Shown here: positions 33,562 to 33,653 of the stretch, piece after piece
Layout of the letters: each line of letters starts with the position of its first letter
Numbering within the stretch: position 1 is the stretch's first letter
Assembly (NCBI GenBank): GCA_002841945.1
Contig: PHBI01000068.1
Span: 1 to 33,653, forward strand
DNA length: 33,653 nucleotides
Reading direction: 5' to 3'
DNA from: Deltaproteobacteria bacterium HGW-Deltaproteobacteria-14
GTDB lineage: Bacteria; Myxococcota_A; UBA9042; PHBI01
Translations under genes and position numbers: made by a program
Notes under the pieces: generated by a model
The model's input: the letters and a program-made list of their open reading frames with translations, nothing else
What the model was told of the DNA's origin: nothing
Databases searched by the model: none

Positions 33562-33653
33562 CAAAAGTAAAAAGTGAGGGTGCCTGACCCCATGTTTTGG
33601 TGGGGCCGCAGTACAGAAGGTCCTGCGCGACAAAAGTAAAAAGTGAGGGTGCC
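33562..33653 (+). repeat. 23-bp direct repeat at the window edge
   Basis: An identical 23-base A-rich/G-rich word (begins CAAAAGTAAAAAG, ends GAGGGTGCC) occurs at 33562-33584 and 33631-33653, a period of 69. Between them, CCCCA (33588-33592) and TGGGG (33601-33605) form a hairpin, which could also terminate the gene ending at 33554. The window stops at the second copy. The TGCCTGACCCC sequence resembles ends of REP/RAYT-type elements. Confidence 0.6.

Noticed and set aside
33562..33653. CRISPR array at the window end
   Set aside because: Only two repeat copies are visible, one spacer is 46 bases with a hairpin, and no cas gene is in the window; a dispersed repeat is more likely.

Overview
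The window reads as very GC-rich chromosomal DNA from a predatory or soil-type deltaproteobacterium, most likely Myxococcota. The best taxonomic evidence is a Cys-rich protein at 20966-22147 with DUF4215-type repeats, thrombospondin type-3 repeats and a C-terminal Gly-Gly-Cys/hydrophobic/Arg-cluster tail, which is the MYXO-CTERM sorting arrangement. A long S41 protease followed by a TPR/PEGA protein, and an abundance of lipoproteins, fit the same group. No rRNA, tRNA, CRISPR array, phage block or complete insertion sequence was seen.

Layout. 1-449 (minus): two overlapping lipoprotein genes, the first cut by the window edge. 692-1750 (plus): signal peptidase II with a very large insertion, behind a near-consensus promoter. 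1755-6960 (minus): APH-fold small-molecule kinase, a large Ala/Pro-linker lipoprotein, a TPR/beta-barrel outer membrane protein and a small lipoprotein; the last two are coupled by ATGA overlap. 7052-7594 (plus): SLOG/LOG-like protein. 7671-10704 (minus): a helical Lys-tailed protein and a tandem AAA+ ATPase. 10884-16782 (plus): long S41 protease, TPR-PEGA protein, MuiA-family protein. 16919-20958 (plus): a beta-propeller lipoprotein coupled to a double NTF2-like protein. 20966-22147 (minus): MYXO-CTERM protein. 22278-24464 (minus): alanine/cation symporter with a lipoprotein-like N-terminal domain. 24561-25840 (plus): alpha/beta hydrolase and a conserved 100-residue protein. 25880-27030 (minus): TPR protein and small beta-barrel. 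27212-30693 (plus): a second lipoprotein of the 16919 type, carrying a poly-glycine phage-adhesin-like tail, and a second hydrolase. 30702-32918 (minus): GNAT acetyltransferase and a PRMT-like methyltransferase with TPRs. 33039-33554 (plus): exported coiled-coil protein. The window ends in a mobile-looking 23-bp direct repeat.

Common theme. Much of the window serves the cell envelope. About eight genes begin with a lipobox-like signal, and the enzyme that processes lipoproteins (LspA) is among them. The most unusual items are: the PRMT-like methyltransferase with both double-E glutamates replaced by aspartates at conserved spacing; a roughly 350-residue N-terminal domain shared by two lipoproteins with unrelated C-terminal halves; the phage gp38-like glycine tail on one of these; and the symporter with its added periplasmic domain. 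All assignments come from reading motifs by eye. No database search was possible.
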